Source of the DNA: Paenibacillus oryzisoli
Lineage (GTDB): Bacteria; Bacillota; Bacilli; Paenibacillales; NBRC-103111
Length of the DNA stretch: 64,000 bases
Direction: 5' to 3'
NCBI RefSeq assembly: GCF_001653565.1
Contig: NZ_LYPB01000091.1
Location: forward strand, 1-64,000
Shown: positions 34,041 through 43,384 of the stretch, piece by piece
How positions within the stretch are numbered: the first letter of the stretch is position 1
How the letters are laid out: each line of letters begins with the position of its first letter
Made by a program: the position numbers and the translations under genes
The notes under the pieces: generated by a model
The model's database searches: none
Told to the model about the DNA's origin: nothing
The model's input: the letters and a program-made list of their open reading frames with translations, nothing else

Positions 34041-34709
34041 TTATTTTTCTTTGATCACAATGGTGTTAATGGTTACCTTTTCTTTCGGCTTACTTGGGGT
34101 AGATTCCCCACCCATTTCTACTGGTGTTTCAGCGATTTTCGTAATTGTGGCCATACTGTCTGCTGTGACTTTTCCGAAGATCGAATAATTCGGCGTACTG
34201 TTCAAATTAGCGCAATCCGCACCTGAACAAATGAAGAATTGGCTGCCATTCGTGTTCGCACCTGAGTTTGCCATTGCCACCGTACCTGGCTCATACTTAT
34301 GTGTTGTTTTCAGTTCATCAGCAAATTTATAACCTGGACCCCCTCTGCCTGTTCCTTGAGGATCTCCCGTTTGGATCATGAAGTTTTTGATAATGCGGTG
34401 AAACGTCACGTTGTTATAGAATCCCTCTTTGGATAAAAAGACGAAGTTGTTCACCGTTTTCGGTGCCTCTTTAGCGTACAAATCGATTGTAAATGTTCCC
34501 TTGGACGTTGTTACTTCTGCCTGATATGTTTTGTTCGTATCAATCTTCATCTCTGGTGCTTGACTCCATTGTTTCGCACCTGTTGTCGATGTCGATGCCG
34601 CAGGAGTTTCCGCAGGTTTGTTACCACACGCGGAGGCGATAAGGGTTAATGTAAGTAAAGAAGCAGTCAGAAGCATTTTGGTTTTCATGGATTTGGCAGC
34701 TAGGTTCAT
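34041..34709 (-). CDS. Cyclophilin-type peptidyl-prolyl isomerase lipoprotein
   Basis: A 222-residue exported lipoprotein. The signal with lipobox (LIASAC, Cys at about 28) is followed by a linker and a small bacterial cyclophilin domain (about 60-220). Marks are FHRIIKNFMIQTGDP, GTGRGGPGYKFADE, VAMANSGANTNGSQFFI and NYSIFGKV. It should speed prolyl isomerisation of proteins folding outside the membrane. ATG 34709 follows GGAGG. It probably starts the operon with the esterase and YdcF genes. The region 34710-34869 upstream holds no gene. Confidence 0.92.
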   Translation of the reverse strand: MNLAAKSMKTKMLLTASLLTLTLIASACGNKPAETPAASTSTTGAKQWSQAPEMKIDTNKTYQAEVTTSKGTFTIDLYAKEAPKTVNNFVFLSKEGFYNNVTFHRIIKNFMIQTGDPQGTGRGGPGYKFADELKTTHKYEPGTVAMANSGANTNGSQFFICSGADCANLNSTPNYSIFGKVTADSMATITKIAETPVEMGGESTPSKPKEKVTINTIVIKEK

Positions 34710-34869
34710 TGTATTTCCTCCAGTTCATTTTGGTTGTTATCATCTCATCAGTTGCAATAGTGTGGACATGCAATCAAATGCCATTACATAGCAATGATTA
34801 CGGCTTGTCCGCCTTGACCTGCGGGAGCCAGGAGACTCTTTCTGAGCCTCCATAATGCTCTCACTTCAG

Positions 34870-37455
34870 TTAAGTACCAATCTTTGGCTTCTCCTCATTC
34901 GGCAAATTTACCGGTGGTGGAGAGAGAGTTGGACTCGGCTTAGGATTTAGAGATGGGCTTGGCGTTGGCGTTGGAGAAGGTGTTGGACTTGTTCCCGTAT
35001 CTGTGCCCGTACCTGGCTTAATCGTTGCCCCTGGTGAAGTCGAAGGAACAGGTTTTCCACTAGGTGATGGGGATGGATTCGGATTATTCCCCCCGTTCCC
35101 TGGCGATGGTGACGGCGATACCGACGGAGATGGTGACGTAATTCCACCATTCGGAAGTGAATCGTCCTTCGGAATGACGACTGTAGCAACATTTGACTTC
35201 GCACCTGGTGTATTCGAATCCGACGCCAGTGGCACTACATAATATTGGTAAGTTTCTGCGCTATTTATCGTCGTATCCTCGACCATTACTTTCGGTGTTT
35301 GAATTATCATTTTTGCTTCAGGCTCCGTCGAACCTTTACGATACAATTCGTAACTAACTTTATCTCCAAGAGAGGTCCATTCAATTTTAACACGTTTTGA
35401 TTCTGGAATATAAGTGGCCGTAACATCTGAAATGCCACTAGGCGGTTCTTTCAAATCGTCCACATTGGCTGGCTTAACGAAGTTTGTAATCGGCTTGTCT
35501 GCTAGCGCTTTTGACATGACTGTCTTGAAAATTGCAGCCGTGCTGCCGCTTCCCACCGTCACATAATGTTTGGAGTCGACTTTATCGAAACCTTCCCAGA
35601 CAGCCGCAGTCCATTCAGGGGTATAGCCAACAAACCATACATCCCGATCGTACTGTTCGATCCCCTTAATATCAAGTCCTGTTGATCCTGTCTTCCCAGC
35701 AACCGGACGGTTGAACTTCGCTTTCACACCCGTACCACCTGTCTCCACAACACCCTGTAGCAACAGAGTCATGTAGTAGGCTGTACTCGGCTGCATAACT
35801 TGCTTCTTCTCCGGCTTATATGCCGCAATTTCTTTTCCTTGTGCATCGGTTATACGTAAAATTGCATGCGTTTTGTTCTGACTCCCTGCATTCGCAAAAG
35901 CTGTGTAAGCTCCAGCCATTTGCAGTGGCGATACACCATCCGTCAGACCACCTAGTGCAACAGCTAAATTCTGATCCTTCTGAGGATTCAGGGTGGTACC
36001 CAGCTTATTGGCAAATGAGATTCCCGTCCCCACGCCTATTTTACTCAGTAACCAAACAGGTGCTAAATTGTAGGATTTCTTAACCGCTTCAAACATCGTA
36101 ACTTGCCCGTGAGTTTGGCGATCATAGTTTTGTGGCGTATAGGAACCGAAAGACGTCTGCGTGTCATCCAATAACGAATACGGTGTATATTTCCCACTAT
36201 CTAAAGCAGGTGCATAGACAGCAATTGGTTTAAAAGACGACCCTGGTTGCCTTTTGGAATACACACGGCTAAACCCTTTGGTTTTATAATCCCGGCCACC
36301 TATTAATCCCATAATACCGCCAGTTTTATTATCCAGAATAACCATGGAGCTCTGAATTTTCTGTCCATCTGCAGCATCCTTTTGGAAGAAACTCGGATCC
36401 GCATACGTTTGCTCAATGGTTTTCTGAGCTGTGATGTTCATCGTAGTGTAAATCCGGTAACCTTTGGTCAACAACTCATCTTCCTCGATGCCATACATAT
36501 CTTCCGCTTCATTCACGACATAATCCACGAAAGAAGCATACTCTTTCGTCCCCGTACTTCCTGTTGTTGGTGGCACGTAATCGACTGCTGCGGCTTTGGC
36601 ACGCTCTGCCTCTGTGATGTAACCTTGATCCGTCATCAGCCTCAGAACGACTGCTCGCCGTTCTTTCGATAAATCCGGATGGGTTAATGGCGAGTAACGG
36701 GAAGGCGCTTTAGGTAACGCGGCAAGTGTCGCCATCTCCCACACTTCCAGATCGTTCAAATTCGATTTGCCAAAGTACACCTTGGCTGCCGCTTTAATGC
36801 CATAAGCGTTACTACCGAAGAAAATGCGATTCAAATATTTCTCTAGAATCTCATCCTTAGTAAACCGCTCATCGAGCGCGAACGCAATCGACATCTCCGT
36901 ACCTTTACGGAAAGCTGTCTTCTCCGAGCTTAAGAATACATTCTTGGCAAGTTGCTGCGTAATGGTACTCCCGCCTTCAACTGCACTCATGTGGATGATA
37001 TCCGTGACTAATGCGCGACCGATTGCTCTTAAATCAACTCCGGAGTGTTCTTTGAAACGACGATCCTCCGTAGCGATAAATGCTTGCTTCAGCCGTTCGG
37101 GAACATCCTTGATATTGACGCTTTCTCTATTTTCACCCCGATAAATTTTCGAAATCTCAGTCGCTGGTTTATCTTTCCCATCCTTATCTTTACCTTCTTC
37201 TTGGGCATAAATAAGGGTCGACTCTGTTGTAGAAATAATTTTATCAATATTCGCATCCAAAATTTTGAAACCGCTCATGATGACAATAATATAGATCCCT
37301 GTTGCACAGATAACAGCAACAATTGCAGCAATGATGGAGCCCATAATGAGTTTGCGTGCATTAAATTTTTTCTTCTTAGGTCCCTTCTTCTTGCTCTGTG
37401 TGGACTCCCTTGGCTTGGTTTGCGGCGTGGATGGATTTCTAGTAGGTTTATCCAT
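34870..37455 (-). CDS. Class A penicillin-binding protein (PBP1A type) with FN3 domain
   Basis: An 861-residue bifunctional PBP. After a basic cytoplasmic tail and one membrane helix (about 36-65) come the GT51 glycosyltransferase (about 110-290; ATEDRRFKEHSGVD, GGSTITQQLAKN) and the transpeptidase with SMVILDNKTG, SxxK in PGSSFKPI, SYN in KKSYNLAP and KTG in AGKTGSTG. A fibronectin type III domain follows (about 680-765), then a Pro/Ser/Thr-rich tail of about 90 residues with PSPSPSP repeats. It makes and cross-links peptidoglycan. ATG 37455 follows GGGAG by nine bases. It has no close partners. The long low-complexity tail is common in related genera. Confidence 0.93.
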   Translation of the reverse strand: MDKPTRNPSTPQTKPRESTQSKKKGPKKKKFNARKLIMGSIIAAIVAVICATGIYIIVIMSGFKILDANIDKIISTTESTLIYAQEEGKDKDGKDKPATEISKIYRGENRESVNIKDVPERLKQAFIATEDRRFKEHSGVDLRAIGRALVTDIIHMSAVEGGSTITQQLAKNVFLSSEKTAFRKGTEMSIAFALDERFTKDEILEKYLNRIFFGSNAYGIKAAAKVYFGKSNLNDLEVWEMATLAALPKAPSRYSPLTHPDLSKERRAVVLRLMTDQGYITEAERAKAAAVDYVPPTTGSTGTKEYASFVDYVVNEAEDMYGIEEDELLTKGYRIYTTMNITAQKTIEQTYADPSFFQKDAADGQKIQSSMVILDNKTGGIMGLIGGRDYKTKGFSRVYSKRQPGSSFKPIAVYAPALDSGKYTPYSLLDDTQTSFGSYTPQNYDRQTHGQVTMFEAVKKSYNLAPVWLLSKIGVGTGISFANKLGTTLNPQKDQNLAVALGGLTDGVSPLQMAGAYTAFANAGSQNKTHAILRITDAQGKEIAAYKPEKKQVMQPSTAYYMTLLLQGVVETGGTGVKAKFNRPVAGKTGSTGLDIKGIEQYDRDVWFVGYTPEWTAAVWEGFDKVDSKHYVTVGSGSTAAIFKTVMSKALADKPITNFVKPANVDDLKEPPSGISDVTATYIPESKRVKIEWTSLGDKVSYELYRKGSTEPEAKMIIQTPKVMVEDTTINSAETYQYYVVPLASDSNTPGAKSNVATVVIPKDDSLPNGGITSPSPSVSPSPSPGNGGNNPNPSPSPSGKPVPSTSPGATIKPGTGTDTGTSPTPSPTPTPSPSLNPKPSPTLSPPPVNLPNEEKPKIGT

Positions 37456-37602
37456 AATCACCAACTCCCTTACGTTTCATTTCTCTCTAGATTGATGTTG
37501 GAACTGCAATAAACACATATACCGACCTTATCAGTCGAATATGTTTACCCATAAATGTAGTCTTCTTATCATATCCAAAAGAAAAATCTTCTGAATTTCA
37601 AC

Positions 37603-37630
37603 AAAAGAACAACCTTTATACAAGGTTGCT
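37603..37630 (-). terminator. Terminator downstream of hfq
   Basis: CAACCTT / AAGGTTG with a 5-base loop and TTCTTTTG tail on the minus strand, about 70 bases after hfq. Confidence 0.6.
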
Positions 37631-37699
37631 CCCAAAAGTTTCTATTCGGTTAGACGTTTCAGTCCATTAAAAAGTTGCAAAATTGAAGCGATATGGGGA

Positions 37700-37939
37700 T
37701 TATTCCGTTGCTTCTGCAGCCGCCATTAATGAAACAGCACGCTGTGGTGTGAAGGTAGAGATCGCATGCTTGTACACCATTTGTTGACGGCCTTCGCTGT
37801 CAATAATGATGGTGAAGTTATCAAATGCACGAATAAGTCCTCTAATTTGAAAGCCATTCGTTAAATATACGGTTACGGGAATGCTTTCTTTACGCAGCTG
37901 ATTTAGAAAATTGTCCTGAATATTAATGGATCGGTTCAT
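37700..37939 (-). CDS. hfq: RNA chaperone Hfq
   Basis: A 79-residue Hfq. Sm1 has NIQDNFLNQLRKESIPVTVY and LTNGFQIRGLIRAFDNF; Sm2 has the VYKHAIST signature (YKHA at 56-59). It forms a hexamer that binds sRNAs and mRNAs; its role in Firmicutes is smaller than in enterics. The C-terminal tail is short. ATG 37939 follows AAGGGGGA. It follows miaA by 67 bases, as in many bacteria, and ends the mutS-mutL-miaA-hfq cluster. Confidence 0.97.
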   Translation of the reverse strand: MNRSINIQDNFLNQLRKESIPVTVYLTNGFQIRGLIRAFDNFTIIIDSEGRQQMVYKHAISTFTPQRAVSLMAAAEATE

Positions 37940-38006
37940 CAGTATGTCCCCCTTAATGGAATGAAACTTTCGCCCAAACGGCGCTATTTTCTGTTGGTGA
38001 TATGGG

Positions 38007-38975
38007 TTAATTATATTCTATTTTATGTACAAACTTTCCTGCTAGTATATCACTAATCATTTGGAAATGGGCAGAAAAATTTGCTGTATCTGTCACATCC
38101 ATCCAATCAATGTCCTTCATATGCCGAAACCAAGACAATTGACGCTTCGCAAATCGACGTGTATCCCGCTTGAGCAGAATCACGGCTTCTTCAAAACTGA
38201 GCTCATGCTCCAAATAACTGACGATCTCCTTGTAACCAAGGGCTTGCATCGAGATGGCAGACTTCGGAGTACCACTAGCGAGTAACGCCTGTACTTCCTC
38301 AACTAAACCTTCCTGAATCATAGCATCGATGCGTTCTTCAATCCGCTTGTAGAGCAGCGCTCGGTCCATGGACAATCCAATGATACATAGTTCGTAAGGA
38401 GATTCTTTTTTCTGGGAGGCCAAATGAGCGGTCATGGTTTCTCCAGATATATGGAAAATCTCAAGAGCTCGAATGACCCGCCTACGATCATTTGCATGCA
38501 GACGGTCGGCACTCGTTGGATCAATTTGACGCAACTTGTCATGAAGAGCTTCTTCTCCATGCGTATTTGCGAATTCTTCCTGCAATTGCCTGAACGCCTC
38601 GTCCATGCTGACATCCGTAAATTGATAGTCATAACAAACGGATTCGATATATAATCCTGTGCCGCCTACAATAAAAGGCAGCTTGCCACGCGAGTGAATG
38701 TCTTGAATTAAACCCTTTACTCGCTCTTGGAACTCTGCAGCAGAAAACGAATACGATGGGTCATGAATATCAATCAAATGATGCGGGACGATTCGTTGTT
38801 CCGCCTGGCTTGCTTTGGCGGTACCGATATCCATGCCACGATACACTTGCATCGAATCACCGGAAATAATTTCACAATTAAAGCGCTGTGCAATTTCCAA
38901 GCTAAGCTTCGTCTTGCCAACAGCAGTAGGACCAAGTAGCACGAGTAATTTCGGCTTGGAAGATGGGGCTAACAC
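38007..38975 (-). CDS. miaA: tRNA dimethylallyltransferase
   Basis: A 322-residue MiaA. It adds a dimethylallyl group to A37 of tRNAs that read UNN codons. The P-loop is GPTAVGKTKLS (about 14-24), followed by ISGDSMQVYRGMDIGTAK, VPHHLIDI and the tRNA-binding RRRVIRALEI; the C-terminal RFAKRQLSWFRH is also typical. The start is GTG 38975 and overlaps the end of the upstream methyltransferase gene by seven bases, so the two are coupled. Length and motifs are complete. Confidence 0.96.
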   Translation of the reverse strand: MLAPSSKPKLLVLLGPTAVGKTKLSLEIAQRFNCEIISGDSMQVYRGMDIGTAKASQAEQRIVPHHLIDIHDPSYSFSAAEFQERVKGLIQDIHSRGKLPFIVGGTGLYIESVCYDYQFTDVSMDEAFRQLQEEFANTHGEEALHDKLRQIDPTSADRLHANDRRRVIRALEIFHISGETMTAHLASQKKESPYELCIIGLSMDRALLYKRIEERIDAMIQEGLVEEVQALLASGTPKSAISMQALGYKEIVSYLEHELSFEEAVILLKRDTRRFAKRQLSWFRHMKDIDWMDVTDTANFSAHFQMISDILAGKFVHKIEYN

Positions 38976-39745
38976 AATCGAATCACTCCATACGTTGTTT
39001 TCGTTGTTGAACGTAGTACATGCTCGAACCCGAGCCTAGCAAATTCAGAACTGTCTCGGTTTTCCTTAAGCACAATACTTTTGCGGGCAACGCGTCTTGC
39101 TTCAGCGATCGAAGCCAAACTTACGGCTTCATCGTTCGCACGATGCCGAAGTGGGGATATCGCCTGCGATTCCTCAATCGGACTGCGAAACATGGGATCA
39201 AAATAGATCACATCCACACTCTGCGAGTCTAACTGTTGCAAATAGGGTAGGTGATGCGTATGCCTAACCTCAATGCGTCTCATTGCATCATTTAATTCCG
39301 GTATTTCCGATTGATACTGTACCAATCCTTCTTGGATTAACATAGCCGGAATCTTCTCGCTTTCAAGCGCTGTAACACGCCCTTCCCTACCCACCACATA
39401 AGAGAATACGATGGCATCGGACGCGAGTCCCGCTGTACAGTCCATAACAGAATCGCCGGAAGCTGCTCCTGATGCCTCAATGAGTAAGTCAGTCTCCCCT
39501 CTCTGCATCCGTTTCACACGAACGAGAGACATACTTGGGTGGAAAAAAGTTGCAGGGTGGTCTTCTTCATAGTACCTGATCTCTTCTCTCGTCACAAGCA
39601 GAACAGAACTATCCTTATAATTTCTCCTAAGAAGTTCCAAAGAATACTTCTTCCGGGGCACATTTCGGCCACCATATAAAGCTGATAGGCGTGCGGCTTC
39701 CACCGCCAATTCAGCGGACGGGTTATATGAAGTTGTTACTAACAC
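38969..39745 (-). CDS. RsmJ-like class I SAM-dependent methyltransferase
   Basis: A 258-residue protein of the RsmJ/YhiQ family (PF04445 type). The SAM motif is VMDCTAGLASDAIV (about 92-105), and the later block VIYFDPMFRSPIEES matches the DPMFP motif of the family. RsmJ methylates a guanine of 16S rRNA in E. coli; whether the Firmicute members do the same is unproven. The start is GTG 39745, five bases after the mutL stop, with a weak ribosome site, so it relies on coupling. miaA overlaps its end. The position between mutL and miaA suggests constant cotranscription with the repair genes. Confidence 0.82.
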   Translation of the reverse strand: MLVTTSYNPSAELAVEAARLSALYGGRNVPRKKYSLELLRRNYKDSSVLLVTREEIRYYEEDHPATFFHPSMSLVRVKRMQRGETDLLIEASGAASGDSVMDCTAGLASDAIVFSYVVGREGRVTALESEKIPAMLIQEGLVQYQSEIPELNDAMRRIEVRHTHHLPYLQQLDSQSVDVIYFDPMFRSPIEESQAISPLRHRANDEAVSLASIAEARRVARKSIVLKENRDSSEFARLGFEHVLRSTTKTTYGVIRLC

Positions 39746-39749
39746 AGGG

Positions 39750-41846
39750 TTACATCACTCGCTTAAACATTTTTTCTAACTCATAGGTTGTAAAACTTAC
39801 GACGATTGGCCGTCCATGCGGACACGTATAGGGGTTGCGACAGCTTGCGAGACGATCGATTAATGTCTCCATCTCTAACATACTTAGACTTTGATTCGCC
39901 TTAATGGATGCCTTACACGAGCACATAATTGCTGCCTTTTCTCGCAGTTTGGCGATATCCAATGCTTTACGATCAGCAATAATGAGTTCACACATCTCTT
40001 CGACGATCGCTTTCTCTTCCCCAGACGGGAACCAATGAGGATGCGCACGTACCAGGAATGTGTTGCCGCCGAAGGCTTCCATATACACGCCAACTTGTTC
40101 AAATAAAGCCAGCTTATCCGCAATAACACCTGCTTCAGACGGTGTAAATTCCAACGTTATCGGAACAAGCAATTCTTGGCTCGCCTCAGCAGGATTGCCA
40201 AAATGCTCATAAAAATATTCATAATTAATACGTTCATGCGCCGCATGTTGATCAATTAAATACAAGCCTGTTTCATTCTGAGCAATCAAATAGGTGCCAT
40301 GCATTTGTCCGATCGGATCCAATCGAGGAAACGTTGGAAGCTTAGGGGCATCGCCCTCCGAACTCGATGGCATTAGATCCATGAAGGCCTCATTCGTGCG
40401 TCGTTGCTGTTGAATGGAGGTATTCCGGAACGCTGCATCACGTACAGGTGCGTAGCTCTGACTAGCCGCTGGCGTTCTTTGGGATGCACTACCGTTAACG
40501 GAAGGTGAAACTGTTCTCGCAGTAGGCACCTCAAACGGCAGCTTTTGTGAAGCTGACGTTGTTGATGGTGACGTTGATGGAACAGGCGCTGCCTGACGAT
40601 ACTCAGGTGGGGCTTCTTTGATCTGAGGGAGAATCCACTTGGAATCATCCGCCCTCTGACTAGGCAGTGATTCCTTATGTACAATCGGCAAGCCCTTCAT
40701 CTCTTCTGTTTCCTTGTGGTCCCTATAAAACTCGGCATCGAGTTCCATAGAGGGACTACGGGGTTCTTTTGGCGGCTCCACGGTACGCGTGAGCTCCAAT
40801 TGTTCCTGCACGTAAGCACCTTTCGGTGCTGATGACTTGACACCTGTAGGAATCAGCACTTGCCTGCCGAATAGCCGCTTCACTTCGGCTTCGATCAGAG
40901 CAGTAAGCTCCGCTTCCTTACTGAAGCGGACCTCCAACTTGGATGGATGTACGTTGACATCCACGAGCGCAGGGTCCATCCCGATGTGCAGCGCAGCCAC
41001 GGGAAAGCGGTTGATGGGCAGCAGGGTGTGATACCCCTGCAGCAGGGCTTGATTCAGCGCGAAGTTGCGCACATACCGACCATTGACAATGGTCGAGATG
41101 CCGCCGCGATTCGCGCGCGTCATTTCGGGCTTGGCCACGAAGCCCGAAATTGTATAATCCAAGCTTTCCACTTGGAGAGGAAGCATTTGCTTGGCAATTG
41201 CGGTGCCATAGATGCCCGCAATGACTTGGAGCAGATCGCCATTGCCCAGCGTTTGGAGCAGCACGTTTCCATTATGTTTGAGCGTGAATGCAATACCGGG
41301 ATGAGCGAGCGAAAGACGATATAAATAATCGGAAATATGACCAAGCTCCGTTTGGATCGTTTTCATGTATTTCAATCTAGCAGGTGTGTTATAAAATAGA
41401 TCACGCACCGTCACTTCCGTTCCGCGCGATGCCGCCGTTTCTTCCACTGCGCGAATCGTGCCGCCCTCGATGATGATTTTGCGTCCCAACCCATCATCCG
41501 TCGCACTGGTTACACACTCCAGCCTGGAGACAGAAGCAATACTTGGCAAGGCTTCACCTCGAAAGCCCAGCGTGCGGATCGAGAACAGATCCTTGCTCGT
41601 TGCTATTTTACTCGTCGCATGCCGTTGGAATGCTAGTTCACAATCCTCAAGCGCCATGCCTGAGCCGTTATCCGTTACCCGAATTAAGGTGAGGCCGCCT
41701 TCTTCAATCGTGACATCAACACGGGTACTCCCCGCATCAACTGAGTTCTCAACCAGCTCTTTCACGACCGATGAAGGCCGTTCTACCACTTCACCTGCTG
41801 CAATTTGGTTCGCAATATGCTCGCTTAAGAGCTGAATTTTACCCAT
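39750..41846 (-). CDS. mutL: DNA mismatch repair endonuclease MutL
   Basis: A 698-residue MutL. The GHKL ATPase domain (about 1-335) has ELVENSVDAGST, TDNGSGM and RGEALPSIASVS. A Pro/Ser/Gln-rich linker (about 340-510) follows. The C-terminal domain has the endonuclease motif DQHAAHERINYEYF, a CKASIKA element and CPHGRP. Such MutL nicks the new strand after MutS binding, as in bacteria without MutH. ATG 41846 follows AAAGGGGA, four bases after the S41-like gene. It is in the mutS-mutL cluster. Confidence 0.97.
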   Translation of the reverse strand: MGKIQLLSEHIANQIAAGEVVERPSSVVKELVENSVDAGSTRVDVTIEEGGLTLIRVTDNGSGMALEDCELAFQRHATSKIATSKDLFSIRTLGFRGEALPSIASVSRLECVTSATDDGLGRKIIIEGGTIRAVEETAASRGTEVTVRDLFYNTPARLKYMKTIQTELGHISDYLYRLSLAHPGIAFTLKHNGNVLLQTLGNGDLLQVIAGIYGTAIAKQMLPLQVESLDYTISGFVAKPEMTRANRGGISTIVNGRYVRNFALNQALLQGYHTLLPINRFPVAALHIGMDPALVDVNVHPSKLEVRFSKEAELTALIEAEVKRLFGRQVLIPTGVKSSAPKGAYVQEQLELTRTVEPPKEPRSPSMELDAEFYRDHKETEEMKGLPIVHKESLPSQRADDSKWILPQIKEAPPEYRQAAPVPSTSPSTTSASQKLPFEVPTARTVSPSVNGSASQRTPAASQSYAPVRDAAFRNTSIQQQRRTNEAFMDLMPSSSEGDAPKLPTFPRLDPIGQMHGTYLIAQNETGLYLIDQHAAHERINYEYFYEHFGNPAEASQELLVPITLEFTPSEAGVIADKLALFEQVGVYMEAFGGNTFLVRAHPHWFPSGEEKAIVEEMCELIIADRKALDIAKLREKAAIMCSCKASIKANQSLSMLEMETLIDRLASCRNPYTCPHGRPIVVSFTTYELEKMFKRVM

Positions 41847-41850
41847 GGTC

Positions 41851-43296
41851 TCAATTCCCCTTTGTAGCCTGTATAGAAACGTTCTCCCCTTGATGACTAA
41901 CCTTCAGTTGCGGGAAAGAATCCTTGAATACATCGACGTTCACATAGCTCATGCCGTTAACAATCATCAGTTTATCAGCTTCAATCGCAAATGCCTGTGT
42001 TCCCTTGCTATCTGTGATATCCACCGTATGATTCACATCGTTCCATGTGATTGTAGCCCCGATAAGCGCTGCTAGCCCACGTGCTGAAGCATAGAAGTGA
42101 CCTTTTTCATTGAAACTGCCAAAACCAAACCCAAGATCAACACCGTTGTACGTAACATTATGTTTGGAGAACGATACTTGGATATCCGAAATGCCTGTTT
42201 CATGTAGTGCAGTAATGAGCTGTGCCGCCACACCATCAACCTTCAAGTCAGGGGTAATGCCAACTTTGTTCACTTTTCGCATTTTGGGAGTTAAGTATTC
42301 TTCAACTGTAACCTTCAAAACACTTTGATCAGGAAGCTCGAAAAGCTGCTGTACACTTCCCTTGCCGTATGTTTGCATACCAATCACTTTGGCTACTCCG
42401 TAATCCTGTAAGGCACCTGAGAGCACCTCGGACGCACTTGCGCTATTCTCATTGGCTAAAATATAAACAGGTATGGCAAGTGGATTGCCCCCTGCAATCG
42501 TCACTGGATCATCGATACCCTCGCGGTTCTGTGTATGAATAAGGACGCCTTCTTTGACAAAATGCTTGGCAATGTTACGAGCTGTTTCTAGATAACCACC
42601 CGGATTATCTCGAACATCAAGGATTAACGACTTCAGTCCCTTAGCTTGCAACTCACTTAATTGTTTATCAAATTCTTCATCAGCTTCATCCGAGAAATCC
42701 GTGATTTGAACGTAACCTACGCCATTGGAGAAGCTTTTGCTGTACACTTCCGGAGAATTGACGGATTGGCGAGTAAGCTCGAACGTTATTTCTTTATCTC
42801 CACGCAACACGGTAACCTTCACTTTCGTACCTGCGACGCCAATAATTTTATCCCGAACCGCATCAATCGAAGTCGTCGAGGCAGGAACACCGTCCACGGC
42901 TCTTATATAATCATCAGGGAGCAGCCCCGCAGTTTCTGCTGGGGAACCAGGAATTGTTCTCGTCACATATACACCTTGATCATCAAGACCAATGACACAG
43001 CCAATCCCTTCAAAACTGTTTTCAAGTGAATTGGAGAATTGACCGTAATCTTGAGGTGTGAACAGCACGGTATAAGGATCCTTCAAACCAGCAATCATCT
43101 GTTCGATGGTCTGATTTTCCAGTGCTTCGAGGGAAACACCGCTCACATGGTTTTCGACCAGTGTTTTTCTTACCATAACGGTTTGCAAATCCTCTTGTGC
43201 CATGGCATTTACAGGTATCACGACAGCTAGAGCCGATGCGAGCGCCAAAGTTGCTTTCACAGCTTTCTTGTTCAATGTTGATAATCTCAATCTCAT
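41851..43296 (-). CDS. Secreted S41 (C-terminal processing) protease with stalk domain
   Basis: A 481-residue exported protein. The signal is about 12-33, the PDZ domain about 95-180 (GIGCVIGLDDQGVYV), and the S41 peptidase domain about 190-350 with the catalytic set Ser287 (NSASASEV), Lys312 and Gln316 (GKGSVQQ). The last 110 residues resemble a copper-amine-oxidase N-terminal or stalk domain (about 365-475), which is common in Paenibacillus surface proteins and may bind the wall. It should cut C-termini of exported proteins. It lies between mutS and mutL, an unusual place for a secreted protease. ATG 43296 follows GGAGA. Confidence 0.85.
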   Translation of the reverse strand: MRLRLSTLNKKAVKATLALASALAVVIPVNAMAQEDLQTVMVRKTLVENHVSGVSLEALENQTIEQMIAGLKDPYTVLFTPQDYGQFSNSLENSFEGIGCVIGLDDQGVYVTRTIPGSPAETAGLLPDDYIRAVDGVPASTTSIDAVRDKIIGVAGTKVKVTVLRGDKEITFELTRQSVNSPEVYSKSFSNGVGYVQITDFSDEADEEFDKQLSELQAKGLKSLILDVRDNPGGYLETARNIAKHFVKEGVLIHTQNREGIDDPVTIAGGNPLAIPVYILANENSASASEVLSGALQDYGVAKVIGMQTYGKGSVQQLFELPDQSVLKVTVEEYLTPKMRKVNKVGITPDLKVDGVAAQLITALHETGISDIQVSFSKHNVTYNGVDLGFGFGSFNEKGHFYASARGLAALIGATITWNDVNHTVDITDSKGTQAFAIEADKLMIVNGMSYVNVDVFKDSFPQLKVSHQGENVSIQATKGN

Positions 43297-43384
43297 ATAG
43301 GTATCTCCGTTCGGTATGATCTACTATCAATGGCAAGTAATGGAGCGTAATGTTCTTAAAATAATTGCATTAGGCCATCTTCGT

